A DNA stretch of 64,000 bases, from the NCBI GenBank assembly GCA_021201825.1, contig JAJQED010000004.1, positions 62,001 through 126,000 of the forward strand. The letters run 5' to 3'. Below, one piece after another: positions 28,093-36,479 of this stretch (position 1 is its first letter; every line of letters begins with the position of its first letter). The notes under the pieces were generated by a model, which was not told where the DNA came from, ran no database searches, and saw nothing but the letters and a program-made list of their open reading frames with translations. The DNA is from Alistipes sp. Lineage in GTDB: Bacteria > Bacteroidota > Bacteroidia > Bacteroidales > Rikenellaceae. The position numbers were made by a program, and so were the translations under genes.

Positions 28093-28118
28093 GAAGCCGG
28101 GCATTTCTGCCCGGCTTC
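28093..28118 (+). terminator. Hairpin downstream of the small lipoprotein gene
   Basis: Perfect 11-bp stem GAAGCCGGGCA / TGCCCGGCTTC with loop TTTC, 23 bp after the stop. No T run follows, so termination on the plus strand would be weak. The next 180 bases up to 28296 hold no gene; a TATTTTCG (28262-28269) resembles a -7 element with one mismatch. Confidence 0.5.
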
Positions 28119-28296
28119 ACTGTTCGAGGGAAAACCATTTTGTTATGGTAAACACTATTGCTTACCTCTATGGCAAAGATATAAATAAATAGCAACGACG
28201 GAATAGCACCGAATAGATAGGAACGATTGCAATTGTCCTAAAAATCGGATCCAGGAGGAGATATTTTCGCTGGGTAATATAAAAACTTAGCCCTGA

Positions 28297-30960
28297 ATGA
28301 AAACATTAATTTTATTTACTGTCGTATTAATATTGGCAGGCTGTCAGAAAGTGAAGGTTCATGATACAAGTGAAAACCTTACACCTGTCAAATTTAAAGT
28401 GAGTGCATCCGCAAGTGTAGTGCAAAGCCGTAACACAGTGGAGTCCGACATCCAAATTATGTTGTTCGGAATAGACAATGTTGTAAACTATTGTATAAGT
28501 TCTGTAACCGGAGATATTTCTATTTCCGTAGTTCCGGGCAGGTATAACCTCTATGTTATTACCGGTGTTGAAACGCGGTTAAGTGGAATGAAAGAACATG
28601 AACTGAAAGATTTTGAGTTAACGGATGAATTGTTAGAGTTCCAGATACCGACCACCCATCACAGTGTAATTAATATACCGGACCAATCGGCCGTGTATAT
28701 AATACCAGAGATATTAACGTCCCGAACAGCTGCAAGATTAAACTGGAACGTGCAGGTGTCAAGCGAGGGTATTGAATTAGAGTCGGTATCTTTATGCAGC
28801 GTACCAAACTCATTTAATCCATTTGCAGTACAAAGTAATCCTGTATTTTCGGATGGAAAACCAACTCGGTTATCGGGTCAATCTGCTAACGGTATTTTCT
28901 ACCTGTTCGAGAATCTGGCCGGCATAAACACAAATATACTTAACCATCGGGACAAATCCCCTGAAAATGCTCCTGACAACGCAAGCTATTTACATATAAG
29001 AGCGACCGCCGATAATCGGATGATCGATTACTTTGTGTTCCTGGGAGGCAATAACACTACTGATTTTAACATTCATAGGAATACGACCTATACCTACCTG
29101 ATAGATATTAAAGGTCCTGATGAAATCGATACCAGGATTTACGATTATGCTATACACATCGTGGAGTCAGGCACACTATTACCCGGGTATATTGCGGCCG
29201 GGGATTCGATAAACGGAAGAATAGATATTGAGGGAAGAAACGCGATCTACAATCATTCATATGAATTGGAATTTTACGGCAATATACCTTCTGGCATTAC
29301 ACTGAACGGTGCTGCCGTTACAACGGACCCGGTACCGATTTCGAATGAGTACATTATCGGGTTCAACCCTCACTCTGTCGTTGTAGATAACACTATGTTG
29401 TCCTACACTATATATGTCACAGATAATTATGGCTATAAATGGTCATTTGAACAAGATTATCTATGCATGAATCTACTTGAAATCGAGTATTCCGGGTTGG
29501 CTGAAAAGGAGAACGTTATAGTTTCTATTGATAAAGGATATGTAAAAAAACAATCGGGTTCTAAAGACCTGATACTTTGCCCCGGCAACATCCTGTTGAA
29601 TTTTGAGACCGACGGGTATTCTATTTTAAAGGGGCTTTATACCGAACCGCTACGGCTAACATCCATAACCAGCGATAATACTTATAATTATCTTGCCACT
29701 AAACCGGCCGAGAAATATTATGCCGATTTCCATACTGGTTTCGTTGATATTAACACAGACCCGGACAGGGTTGCTGTGGAATCCGAAGTTGAAGTAATAA
29801 GACATGAGCATGGTTATACATTACCTCGTCACTCCGTTGTTAGACTAACTCCAATAACAAAGGGACAGAATTTCGAGAAATGGATTACTGACGAGAAATA
29901 CAATCCGGTGAATGGAAATACAATACAATTAACCATTGAAGATAATATCGAAATTCAAGCCGTTTTCCAGGAACCTTTAAATCTATCAATCGCAACTACT
30001 TCAAATTCCTATGTTACTTCCAAACGTAACCATTCATATCGATTTAACGGTCTGATTAAAGGTAATGGGGTAACTAACGGTATCGACGTAAACCCTGCCA
30101 ACGATTTTAAATATGCCGAAGTGCTTTGGGAAACAGGAAATACCCGAGGGGAGGTAATCAGCGAGGTGTTTTCTGATGGAAAGGATATAACGTTCACCAC
30201 AGGTGACCTTATAGGAAATGCCGTAATTGCTGCGTTCAACGGTAATGATGAAATCGTATGGAGTTGGCATATATGGTCTATCGATGGTGAATTGACTTCT
30301 GTTCATCTGACGGACGGACATCAGATAATGGATCGCAATCTTGGTGCGTTGTCTCTGAAAGCTCCCGAAAGTTATGGGTTGTACTACCAATGGGGACGCA
30401 AGGACCCTTTTATGGGTCCCAATAATGCAGCTACAACAGTAAACCTTGATAATCACTACTGGACGCAAACTATTGGCACTGTTGTGTTATCTAAATCATT
30501 TGAAATGCCCATGAGGATCCTAAATGGCAATGGCAGCGGTAGTACGCATGATTGGCTTGAACCACAGGATTACCGGTTATGGGGTTTAAGGGAGGGTGCA
30601 ACGGTTTCCTCCGAAGTAATTAAAACTTTGTTTGACCCTTGTCCGGTCGGGTGGAAAATTATGCATGTTCAGAGTTATTGGGAATCATTCTTTCTGGCGG
30701 CAAACAGATCTTATACTGCTAACTCCGTAAAATTCTCACACGGTGGTCAAACCCTTGAAATCCCATTCGGGGGTTTGTACGACACTTATGAACAAACATG
30801 GAACAATGTGGGAGAACATGCATATTTTTGGTTTGGTTCCACAAATTATAATTATACCATTTCGATGGGTTTCATGGATTACCTCGGTTGCTCGAATCAG
30901 ATTTCATCTAACATATGGAGGGCAAATACAGCACCGGTACGATGTATTAAAGATAAATAG
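28297..30960 (+). CDS. Second large fimbria-associated lipoprotein, DUF4906-like, FISUMP-type C-terminus
   Basis: 887 aa; lipobox LILAGC at residue 16. Same architecture as the gene at 21524: a FimA-like N-terminal half (YLFENLAGINTNILNHRDKS; LHIRATADNRMIDYFVFLGG) and a C-terminal domain with MDRNLGALSLKAPESYGLYY, WGRKDPF, FDPCPVGWKI and VRCIKDK. Conserved cysteines and the WGRKDP motif are shared. An alternative tip or adhesin subunit is likely; having two paralogues in one cluster could allow different tip proteins. Confidence 0.75.
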   Translation: MKTLILFTVVLILAGCQKVKVHDTSENLTPVKFKVSASASVVQSRNTVESDIQIMLFGIDNVVNYCISSVTGDISISVVPGRYNLYVITGVETRLSGMKEHELKDFELTDELLEFQIPTTHHSVINIPDQSAVYIIPEILTSRTAARLNWNVQVSSEGIELESVSLCSVPNSFNPFAVQSNPVFSDGKPTRLSGQSANGIFYLFENLAGINTNILNHRDKSPENAPDNASYLHIRATADNRMIDYFVFLGGNNTTDFNIHRNTTYTYLIDIKGPDEIDTRIYDYAIHIVESGTLLPGYIAAGDSINGRIDIEGRNAIYNHSYELEFYGNIPSGITLNGAAVTTDPVPISNEYIIGFNPHSVVVDNTMLSYTIYVTDNYGYKWSFEQDYLCMNLLEIEYSGLAEKENVIVSIDKGYVKKQSGSKDLILCPGNILLNFETDGYSILKGLYTEPLRLTSITSDNTYNYLATKPAEKYYADFHTGFVDINTDPDRVAVESEVEVIRHEHGYTLPRHSVVRLTPITKGQNFEKWITDEKYNPVNGNTIQLTIEDNIEIQAVFQEPLNLSIATTSNSYVTSKRNHSYRFNGLIKGNGVTNGIDVNPANDFKYAEVLWETGNTRGEVISEVFSDGKDITFTTGDLIGNAVIAAFNGNDEIVWSWHIWSIDGELTSVHLTDGHQIMDRNLGALSLKAPESYGLYYQWGRKDPFMGPNNAATTVNLDNHYWTQTIGTVVLSKSFEMPMRILNGNGSGSTHDWLEPQDYRLWGLREGATVSSEVIKTLFDPCPVGWKIMHVQSYWESFFLAANRSYTANSVKFSHGGQTLEIPFGGLYDTYEQTWNNVGEHAYFWFGSTNYNYTISMGFMDYLGCSNQISSNIWRANTAPVRCIKDK

Positions 30961-31005
30961 TATCTTTTTAGAAAGGCGTATCAATTCATCCGCGTTCACA
31001 ATAAT

Positions 31006-31121
31006 AATGAGTCCGGACCACAGGCAAGGCTTTCCCTGTCCGGTGCCAATAAAAAAGTTCTGCTTATATAGCAGAACTTTTTTTATCTGGCAAGCCTTGC
31101 CAAGTGTTCCTGGGACTCATT
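31006..31121. repeat. 116-bp fold-back element with an embedded bidirectional terminator
   Basis: Outer arms AATGAGTCC / GGACTCATT, inner arms GGCAAGGCTT / AAGCCTTGCC, and a central stem AAAAAAGTTCTGCT / AGCAGAACTTTTTT (31051-31083, loop TATAT). The full left arm and the reverse complement of the right arm are nearly the same over about 33-35 bases. The central stem is an intrinsic terminator on either strand for the preceding lipoprotein gene. Confidence 0.75.
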
Positions 31122-31204
31122 TTAGCGTTACCGCAGAATAAAATGATAAAGAGTTAAATCATAATTATTTTTTTTGGAATTATAGTAATTGATACCTGAA
31201 GCTT

Positions 31205-31393
31205 ATGAGACGGTTTTTAAAAATTATGTTCGTCGCCATTTTAGTGGCGGTGATCTCAAGAGAAAACATAATTACGAACCTTGTTCTATTATGGTTCTTT
31301 AGCAATGTGCTTTACATCTTTCTAAGGTCACTTACAAAAGTGGCCTTCTTTGTTCTCAAAACAGTAGTAATATACGGTATAATCTTTCTTTAG
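31205..31393 (+). CDS. Small hydrophobic membrane protein, 62 aa
   Basis: 62 aa, almost entirely hydrophobic: two membrane segments (about residues 6-19 and 23-60 with a short break at LRSLTK). The ATG follows a weak AAGCTT leader. No family recognised. It sits between the fold-back terminator and the 113-bp repeat array, and its stop lies at the border of the array. Could be a genuine small membrane protein or chance. Confidence 0.45.
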   Translation: MRRFLKIMFVAILVAVISRENIITNLVLLWFFSNVLYIFLRSLTKVAFFVLKTVVIYGIIFL

Positions 31394-31400
31394 CTCAAAA

Positions 31401-31853
31401 TATAAAAACTTAATGTTAAGTGTGATCACGAAACCAAACAGCAATGTTAAAAAGCTCTAAAACGGCCATATCAATATAAACCTGAATGAAAAAATCGAAG
31501 TTAAATAGCTCATTATAAAAACTTAATGTCATGTGTGATCACGAAACCAAACAGCCGGTGTAAAACAGCTCTAAAATGGCCATATTAATATAAACCTGAA
31601 TGAAAAAATCGAAGTTAAAAGCTCGTTATAAAAACTTAATGTCATGTATGATCACGAAACCAAAAAGCCGGTGTAAAACAGCTCTAAAACGGCCATATCA
31701 ATATAAACCTGGATGAAAAAATCGAAGTTAAATATCTCATTATTAAATCTTAATGTTATGTGTGATCACGAAAACAAACAGGCTGTATTAAAACGAGCCG
31801 AAAACGGCTATACCAATATAACACTTATTGAAAAAGTCGGAGATAAATGGCTG
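31401..31853 (+). repeat. 113-bp tandem repeat array derived from the 5' end of the next gene
   Basis: Three degenerate direct repeats begin at 31401, 31514 and 31627 (113, 113 and 114 bp). A fourth copy begins at 31741 and is the intact start of the gene at 31758. Each unit shares TAAAAACTTAATGT, the palindrome GTGATCAC with GAAACCAAACAG (third copy TGATCAC), AACGGCCATATCAATATAAACC and GAAAAAATCGAAGTTAAA. In copies 2 and 3 the start codon is kept but a stop follows after about 10 codons (MCDHETKQPV). Confidence 0.85.
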
Positions 31854-31931
31854 GTAGAAATAAACGGAAGCGGCAACCAAACCGAAGTTTACGAAGATGA
31901 ATTCATTGTCGAAGATTATGAACTACGTTAA
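31758..31931 (+). CDS. Small acidic protein, 57 aa (parent of the repeat array)
   Basis: 57 aa from the ATG at 31758 (MCDHENKQAVLKRAENGYTN); the track ORF starts 15 codons earlier within repeat unit 3, but homology of the repeats starts at this ATG. Predicted small beta-rich protein (ITLIEKVGDKWLVEINGSGN) with an acidic end. No family recognised. Followed by a terminator hairpin. Its first ~95 bases are reproduced three times upstream as broken copies. Confidence 0.6.
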   Translation: MCDHENKQAVLKRAENGYTNITLIEKVGDKWLVEINGSGNQTEVYEDEFIVEDYELR

Positions 31932-31978
31932 TTAAGCCAGAAATACCTAAAACACAAAAAGTAAAAAATAATCGGATA

Positions 31979-32008
31979 CAGCGGCCATTTATGGCTGCTG
32001 TTTTCATT
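31979..32008 (+). terminator. Terminator after the 57-aa gene
   Basis: Stem CAGCGGCCAT / ATGGCTGCTG (one G-U pair, TT loop) at 31979-32000 followed by TTTTCATTT. Confidence 0.75.
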
Positions 32009-32023
32009 TAATAATATTTCAAT

Positions 32024-32458
32024 ATGAAAAGACAGAAACTTGCAATCGAGACAATCGCAGAGGAGCTTGCGATGATCGAACTGTGCAAACAGTACAGAAG
32101 TGAAAAGGGAATAGTAAGGATCGACGCTATTTACCGACACTTATTTCCACGGCCTGTGATGAAAAGTGAGCCGCAACAACTATTTGACAGCATATACCTG
32201 ACGACTTTGGAACGACTAATGGACCAAGAGGGAATACCTGCCGTCACACTGCCGCACATCCCGGGGGACAATTACTACGAAACCCGGAATGACTATATAA
32301 ATCATCTCGCAGCAGAAAACGGTGTTGATGCTTACACTGTTAAAATCTTCGCCGAGTTATATGGCCCTGACGAGGATTTCGGTGCGCTTCCGCTTGCAGT
32401 AAAACGTGAGAGCGCTATGCGTAAGTTTCCATCGGAATGTTGGCCGGGGGATATATAG
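32024..32458 (+). CDS. Hypothetical protein, 144 aa
   Basis: 144 aa, soluble, mixed alpha. The ATG at 32024 follows AATATTTCAAT. No family recognised with certainty. It ends 2 bp before the PP-loop gene, so the pair form an operon and may work together. The order (this gene, a PAPS-reductase-like protein, a DUF3560 protein) recurs in my memory of Bacteroides elements, but no function is known. Confidence 0.6.
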   Translation: MKRQKLAIETIAEELAMIELCKQYRSEKGIVRIDAIYRHLFPRPVMKSEPQQLFDSIYLTTLERLMDQEGIPAVTLPHIPGDNYYETRNDYINHLAAENGVDAYTVKIFAELYGPDEDFGALPLAVKRESAMRKFPSECWPGDI

Positions 32459-32460
32459 CG

Positions 32461-33294
32461 ATGAAGCGTAAAAAACTTGTTATATCGTTTTCAGGAGGTC
32501 TATCGTCGGCATATATGACAAAGCGCCTCTTGGAAATTACGAGCCGTGATGAATGGGAAATAGCCGTCGTGTTCGCTAATACCGGAAAAGAAAGGGAAGA
32601 GACATTACAATTTATTTCAGACTGCGATAACTATTTCGGATTCAATACGGCATGGGTCGAAGCAGTCATAAATCCGCAAGCCGGCAAAGGCACCCGCCAC
32701 AAAATAGTCAACTATGATACGGCTTATCGTAACGGGGAACCTTTCGAGCAGATGATTCGCAAGTACGGACTGCCTAATATCAGGTGCAAACAATGTACAC
32801 GAGAGTTAAAGGTAAATGCGATACGATCCTATGCGAAATATACACTCGGCTGGAAGAAGTTCTACACAGCTATCGGAATAAGAGCCGATGAAGCCCAAAG
32901 GATAAGTTCGAAACGTGATGAACTTCTCTACCTCTATCCGATGGTGCATGACTTCCCGACAATCAGGCAGGATGTAAATATTTTCTGGAGTGTTCAACCT
33001 TTCACCCTTAATCTTAAGAGTTATCAAGGAAACTGCGATCTATGTTTCGAAAAGTCAGAACGTAAACTTATAACTCTTTGCCATGAAAAACCGCATATGG
33101 CGAACTGGTGGCTGGAAATGGAACGTAGGTATTCACATTATATCTCACCGGGAAAGACAAAGCAACTTGAATTACCGCTTATGTTTTTCAGGCAAAAACG
33201 TAGTATAGCCTACTTCTTGGCAAAAGCAGAACGGGGTGATTTTATCCCTGCTGCCGACGAAAGTAAAATATTAAGCCATACAAGATCATTATAG
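32461..33294 (+). CDS. PP-loop ATPase, phosphoadenosine phosphosulfate reductase-like
   Basis: 277 aa from the ATG at 32461, 2 bp after the preceding stop; the longer track start overlaps that gene. PP-loop motif SFSGGLSSAYM at residues 8-18, then VVFANTGKEREET and paired cysteine motifs RCKQCTRELK and GNCDLCFEKSERK. This is the PAPS reductase/adenine nucleotide alpha-hydrolase superfamily as found on mobile elements, not the sulfate-assimilation enzyme. The Cys pairs could bind an Fe-S cluster or zinc. DndC-like DNA sulfur modification is not supported because no dnd partners are present. Confidence 0.75.
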   Translation: MKRKKLVISFSGGLSSAYMTKRLLEITSRDEWEIAVVFANTGKEREETLQFISDCDNYFGFNTAWVEAVINPQAGKGTRHKIVNYDTAYRNGEPFEQMIRKYGLPNIRCKQCTRELKVNAIRSYAKYTLGWKKFYTAIGIRADEAQRISSKRDELLYLYPMVHDFPTIRQDVNIFWSVQPFTLNLKSYQGNCDLCFEKSERKLITLCHEKPHMANWWLEMERRYSHYISPGKTKQLELPLMFFRQKRSIAYFLAKAERGDFIPAADESKILSHTRSL

Positions 33295-33332
33295 AAGAGA
33301 TTATTCAAGAGGATAGGTTATTTAGTTCACGG

Positions 33333-33360
33333 GCACCCGATAACGGGTGCTTTTTCATTT
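33333..33360 (+). terminator. Terminator after the PP-loop gene
   Basis: GCACCCG-ATAA-CGGGTGC followed by TTTTTCATTTT, 39 bp after the stop codon. Confidence 0.85.
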
Positions 33361-33378
33361 TAATTAAACTTCAAAATT

Positions 33379-34170
33379 ATGTCATACGAATCGAGAAAAA
33401 ACAGGGCGGAAAGGTTCCGCAACCTTGCTTACAAAGCAAAAGACAAATCAAATGCAGCTTATGAACAGTCCAATAAAGCGGTATCGGGGATTCCGATGGG
33501 CCAACCAATACTCGTGGGCCATCATTCGGAAAAGAGGCACAGGGCGGCCCTAAAACGCAGTCATAATGCAATGGACATATCTGTCGAAGAGGCAGGTAAG
33601 GCTGATTATTACGAAAGGAAGGCTCATGCCGCGGAAAACAATAAGGCAATTTACAATGATGATCCAGATGCAGTGAATAAGCTTAAAGAAAAACTTGCCA
33701 ACCTGGAAACATTACAAGAGCACATGAAAGCGGCAAATAAGATATTTAAAAACAGGAAACTATCCCGTGAAGAGAAGATCGAAAAAGTTGCGGCGCTGAA
33801 AATTTCACGGCCAGAAGCAGAGTCAATGCTGGAGGGTGATTCTTGCGGAAGTATTGGATATGCCAGTTTTGAACTCGCGAACAACAACGCTAATATTCAA
33901 ACAACCCGTAAACGGCTTGAAGAGGTTATGTCACTCGGGCAAAGGGAATACAAGGAGTATCAGATCAACGGATATAAAGTGTGCGAGGACCCAAAAGATG
34001 ACCGGTTTAGAATTTTCTTCGGATTTAAACCGGATGAGGAGATCCGCAAACAACTCAAATCATCCGGGTATCGGTGGTCGCCATCAAATCAGGCATGGCA
34101 GGCAAGCCTCAAACCACTATATATTGACATGGGTAAGGCTATACTCGAATCTATGCCTACAAAAGAATAG
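33379..34170 (+). CDS. DUF3560 family protein
   Basis: 263 aa. N-terminal coiled region with the family signature GIPMGQPILVGHHSEKRHR at about residues 38-56, then helical repeats. C-terminal 65 residues (FFGFKPDEEIRKQLKSSGYRWSPSNQAWQ) form a small domain also seen in antirestriction-like and N-terminal primase-like proteins. DUF3560 proteins are frequent on Bacteroides conjugative elements. Function unknown. Lies between two terminator-like hairpins, so probably transcribed alone. Confidence 0.8.
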   Translation: MSYESRKNRAERFRNLAYKAKDKSNAAYEQSNKAVSGIPMGQPILVGHHSEKRHRAALKRSHNAMDISVEEAGKADYYERKAHAAENNKAIYNDDPDAVNKLKEKLANLETLQEHMKAANKIFKNRKLSREEKIEKVAALKISRPEAESMLEGDSCGSIGYASFELANNNANIQTTRKRLEEVMSLGQREYKEYQINGYKVCEDPKDDRFRIFFGFKPDEEIRKQLKSSGYRWSPSNQAWQASLKPLYIDMGKAILESMPTKE

Positions 34171-34183
34171 TGAATAAAATAAC

Positions 34184-34220
34184 GGGCTGCACTGTTCGTG
34201 CAGCCCTTAAATTTAAATTT
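34184..34220 (+). terminator. Hairpin between the DUF3560 gene and the next gene
   Basis: GGGCTGCAC-TGTTC-GTGCAGCCC followed by TTAAATTTAAATTT, immediately upstream of the next ATG at 34221. It serves as a terminator or as a leader hairpin for that gene. Confidence 0.6.
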
Positions 34221-34757
34221 ATGGGGAGAATAAAGCAAATCGGAGACTTCGAACCCACAAATGAATTGGTGGCTCTGCATCGCAAGGCAATCGAAGCGAT
34301 ACGATTTCGCAAACTTATAGAGCCAATCGTGCGGCAGTACCAAACAACTGTACTGGCAAAAAACTGTTGGATGAATCACGGGGAAATTGAGCTGAGAAAA
34401 GAGTTTGGTGCAACCGTTAAACTCGAACCGGTATACGATCCCTTAGATATATTCAAACTATCTGATGAAGACCGTAATGAATATTTGCGGCAATGCAGAC
34501 AGGAGATGGAAATACATTTTCCGGGCAAATTCTCGAAAGACGAAGTTTGTGCATTGACTTATGCCAAACACGAGGAATCGATGGCCATCAAAGAACTAAC
34601 TGTAAAATTCTGTTCAGAGAGTTCAGAGTTTCAGTTCGTGAATTCGGATGTTTTGGAAGAAATGGACTTGATGGAATTTCAGGCACTCACCGATATAGTT
34701 TTTGATAAACTAAGATGCTGTTTTAAATATTACAAACCAGAATCGAATGGAAACTAA
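34221..34757 (+). CDS. Hypothetical protein, 178 aa
   Basis: 178 aa starting MGRIKQIGDFEPTNE at 34221. The track start 17 codons earlier overlaps the terminator hairpin and is unlikely. Soluble, helical, rich in charged residues, with four cysteines but no recognised metal motif. No family recognised. Last plus-strand gene before the convergent methyltransferase. Confidence 0.55.
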   Translation: MGRIKQIGDFEPTNELVALHRKAIEAIRFRKLIEPIVRQYQTTVLAKNCWMNHGEIELRKEFGATVKLEPVYDPLDIFKLSDEDRNEYLRQCRQEMEIHFPGKFSKDEVCALTYAKHEESMAIKELTVKFCSESSEFQFVNSDVLEEMDLMEFQALTDIVFDKLRCCFKYYKPESNGN

Positions 34758-34788
34758 AAAAATTAGGCGGAATTCTTAAAGAGTTGCT

Positions 34789-35688
34789 CTATTTGTGTTT
34801 ATCACTGAAAAAATCTTGTGGCATTTCAGATAACTTTGATTTTGTATGATCGTAAACAGGTGTCCCTATCTCTCTAAATTTTAATTCATTTTGTTCCAGT
34901 TTAGAAAGTCTATCCAAACCAATCTGCCGGTACTTTTCTATTTTCTCAATTCCCGTGACTCTTCTATCATTTTTTAAACTGGCTAACATTGTTGAACCCA
35001 CACCAGCATATGGATCCAAAACCCAATCAAATTTATCAGTTAGGGCTAATACACATCTTTCAACCAGTTCAATGGGATACTGGCAAGGGTGCTCCGTCTT
35101 TTCTATGTGATTTGCTTTAACATTAGGTATATCCCAAATCTCTTTTTCCCAATCATGCAGTAATATATTCCAAATATCAGAGGGGTTTTTACCCTTCGGG
35201 TTGCCGGAATATTTGCCTTTATGAGGTCCTTTGAAATGTTTTTTCCCAGGATACTTTGATGGTATCCTTACAGAATCCAGATTAAATGTATAATCATCAT
35301 TCTTCGTGAACCACAAAATAGTTTCATAACGACCAGAAAATTTTTTCGAAGAATGGAGACCGTGGCCAAACTGCCATATTATCCTGTTACGTAGTCGTAA
35401 TCCTCTTTTTTTGAATATATTATAAAATATTATATCTAACGGAAAAACCTCGCTGTCATCCACGAAATTTCCAACTTGCCAACAAATACTCTCTTGTGGA
35501 TGAAGCACCCGTATTAATTCGTCTATAACTTCTTCTTGAGTTTCCAAATAATGTTCAATCGACTCTTTTAACTCATATTCCTTACCGATATTGTAAGGCG
35601 GAGAAGTCATAATCAGTTTGTATGTATCTTTTTCGAATGTTTTGAGAATTTCCAAACAATCCCCTTCAAGATAACTGTGTTCTACCAT
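34789..35688 (-). CDS. DNA methyltransferase (TSPPY-type, probable N4-cytosine or N6-adenine), orphan
   Basis: 299 aa. Catalytic motif MTSPPYNIG at about residues 26-34 precedes the SAM-binding motif LDPYAGVGST at about 223, the order of beta-class methyltransferases. TSPPY often marks N4-cytosine enzymes, though adenine methylation is possible. No endonuclease gene adjoins it, so it looks like a solitary methylase that could protect the ICE against host restriction. It lies between the cargo genes and the HTH/integrase module, facing the latter. Confidence 0.88.
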   Translation of the reverse strand: MVEHSYLEGDCLEILKTFEKDTYKLIMTSPPYNIGKEYELKESIEHYLETQEEVIDELIRVLHPQESICWQVGNFVDDSEVFPLDIIFYNIFKKRGLRLRNRIIWQFGHGLHSSKKFSGRYETILWFTKNDDYTFNLDSVRIPSKYPGKKHFKGPHKGKYSGNPKGKNPSDIWNILLHDWEKEIWDIPNVKANHIEKTEHPCQYPIELVERCVLALTDKFDWVLDPYAGVGSTMLASLKNDRRVTGIEKIEKYRQIGLDRLSKLEQNELKFREIGTPVYDHTKSKLSEMPQDFFSDKHK

Positions 35689-35755
35689 TTATTATAAAGA
35701 TTGATTTAATTAGGTTGAGTAATTCCTATGGGTTTTAACTTTTACCAGATAGCTA

Positions 35756-36046
35756 TCAACGTGGTCCGTGGTAGTTTTTTTCAAGAACATTTTCAATCAA
35801 AGACAATGGATACAATATCTTACCGACAAGAATCGTATAGGGCAGTACGTTGTTATCGCGGTAGTTCTGTAAAGCTCTCGGGCTTATATGATAGCGATTC
35901 ATAACCTGTTCCGCTGTTAAATATATCTCTCCTGCTATATGGTGTGGCAAATTAGATTCAATATTTAGCAACGAAGCTTCTGCCTTTTCGATCCTCTCGA
36001 TTATATCCATATAGATAGGGGAGAACTTCCCTATAAAATCATCCAT
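35756..36046 (-). CDS. Small HTH protein, excisionase/regulator type (distal)
   Basis: 96 aa. C-terminal MerR-like helix-turn-helix: YLTAEQVMNRYHISPRALQNYRDNNVLPY then KILYPLSLIENVL. N-terminal 45 residues form a helix, perhaps for dimerization. Same fold and layout as its neighbour at 36039, overlapping it by 8 bp. Tandem HTH_17 genes next to an integrase commonly encode recombination directionality factors (Xis). Role inferred from position. Confidence 0.75.
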   Translation of the reverse strand: MDDFIGKFSPIYMDIIERIEKAEASLLNIESNLPHHIAGEIYLTAEQVMNRYHISPRALQNYRDNNVLPYTILVGKILYPLSLIENVLEKNYHGPR

Positions 36047-36356
36047 TACTATTTCGTTTTACGGTCAATTTATCAAGCCGAGCTTTAACGTCTTTTACTT
36101 TATATAATATCTTACCGTTTATATTTGAGAAAGGTATTACGCCTAACTCCCGATAATTTTGAAGAGTTCTCGGTGAGACATTAATTATCCGGCATATTGT
36201 TTTAGTATCGAGCCAACTATCCGGATCCAAATTGATTCTCTCTGCCAATTTTTGGCAACCATGTGAAAGTCGTACAACCCTAATGCATATATCATCTAAA
36301 ACTTTCTCATCGATAAGAACATATCCCATTTCTGATAAATTAAATTTACGCTGCAA
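36039..36356 (-). CDS. Small HTH protein, excisionase/regulator type (proximal)
   Basis: 105 aa. HTH_17/MerR-like: WLDTKTICRIINVSPRTLQN then YRELGVIPFSNINGKILYKVKDV. Paralogue of the next gene downstream. Lies just downstream of the integrase terminator, on the same strand as the integrase. Probable Xis or regulator of excision (inference). Confidence 0.75.
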   Translation of the reverse strand: MQRKFNLSEMGYVLIDEKVLDDICIRVVRLSHGCQKLAERINLDPDSWLDTKTICRIINVSPRTLQNYRELGVIPFSNINGKILYKVKDVKARLDKLTVKRNSNG

Positions 36357-36416
36357 ATAAACGATTTTAAATGGATGACAGAAAGGAACTTCCTATCTGT
36401 TCATATCTATTCATTA

Positions 36417-36444
36417 ATAAGTCGGACCCGAAGGCCCGACTTAT
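36417..36444. terminator. Hairpin between integrase and HTH genes
   Basis: ATAAGTCGGACC-CGAA-GGCCCGACTTAT (one mismatch). It lies 36 bp after the integrase stop on the minus strand. It lacks a strong T run on that strand, so strength is uncertain. Confidence 0.55.
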
Positions 36445-36479
36445 ATAAAAATCATCTTAGATAGAATATGTGTAAGATA

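Noticed and set aside
31401-31760. Possible CRISPR array
   Set aside because: Units are long (113 bp) direct duplications without spacers, and the last unit is coding.
32461-33294. DndC-type DNA phosphorothioation gene
   Set aside because: No dndA/B/D/E genes nearby, and motifs fit only the broad PP-loop superfamily.
34789-35688. Complete restriction-modification system
   Set aside because: No endonuclease-like gene on either side; neighbours are HTH proteins and an unknown protein.
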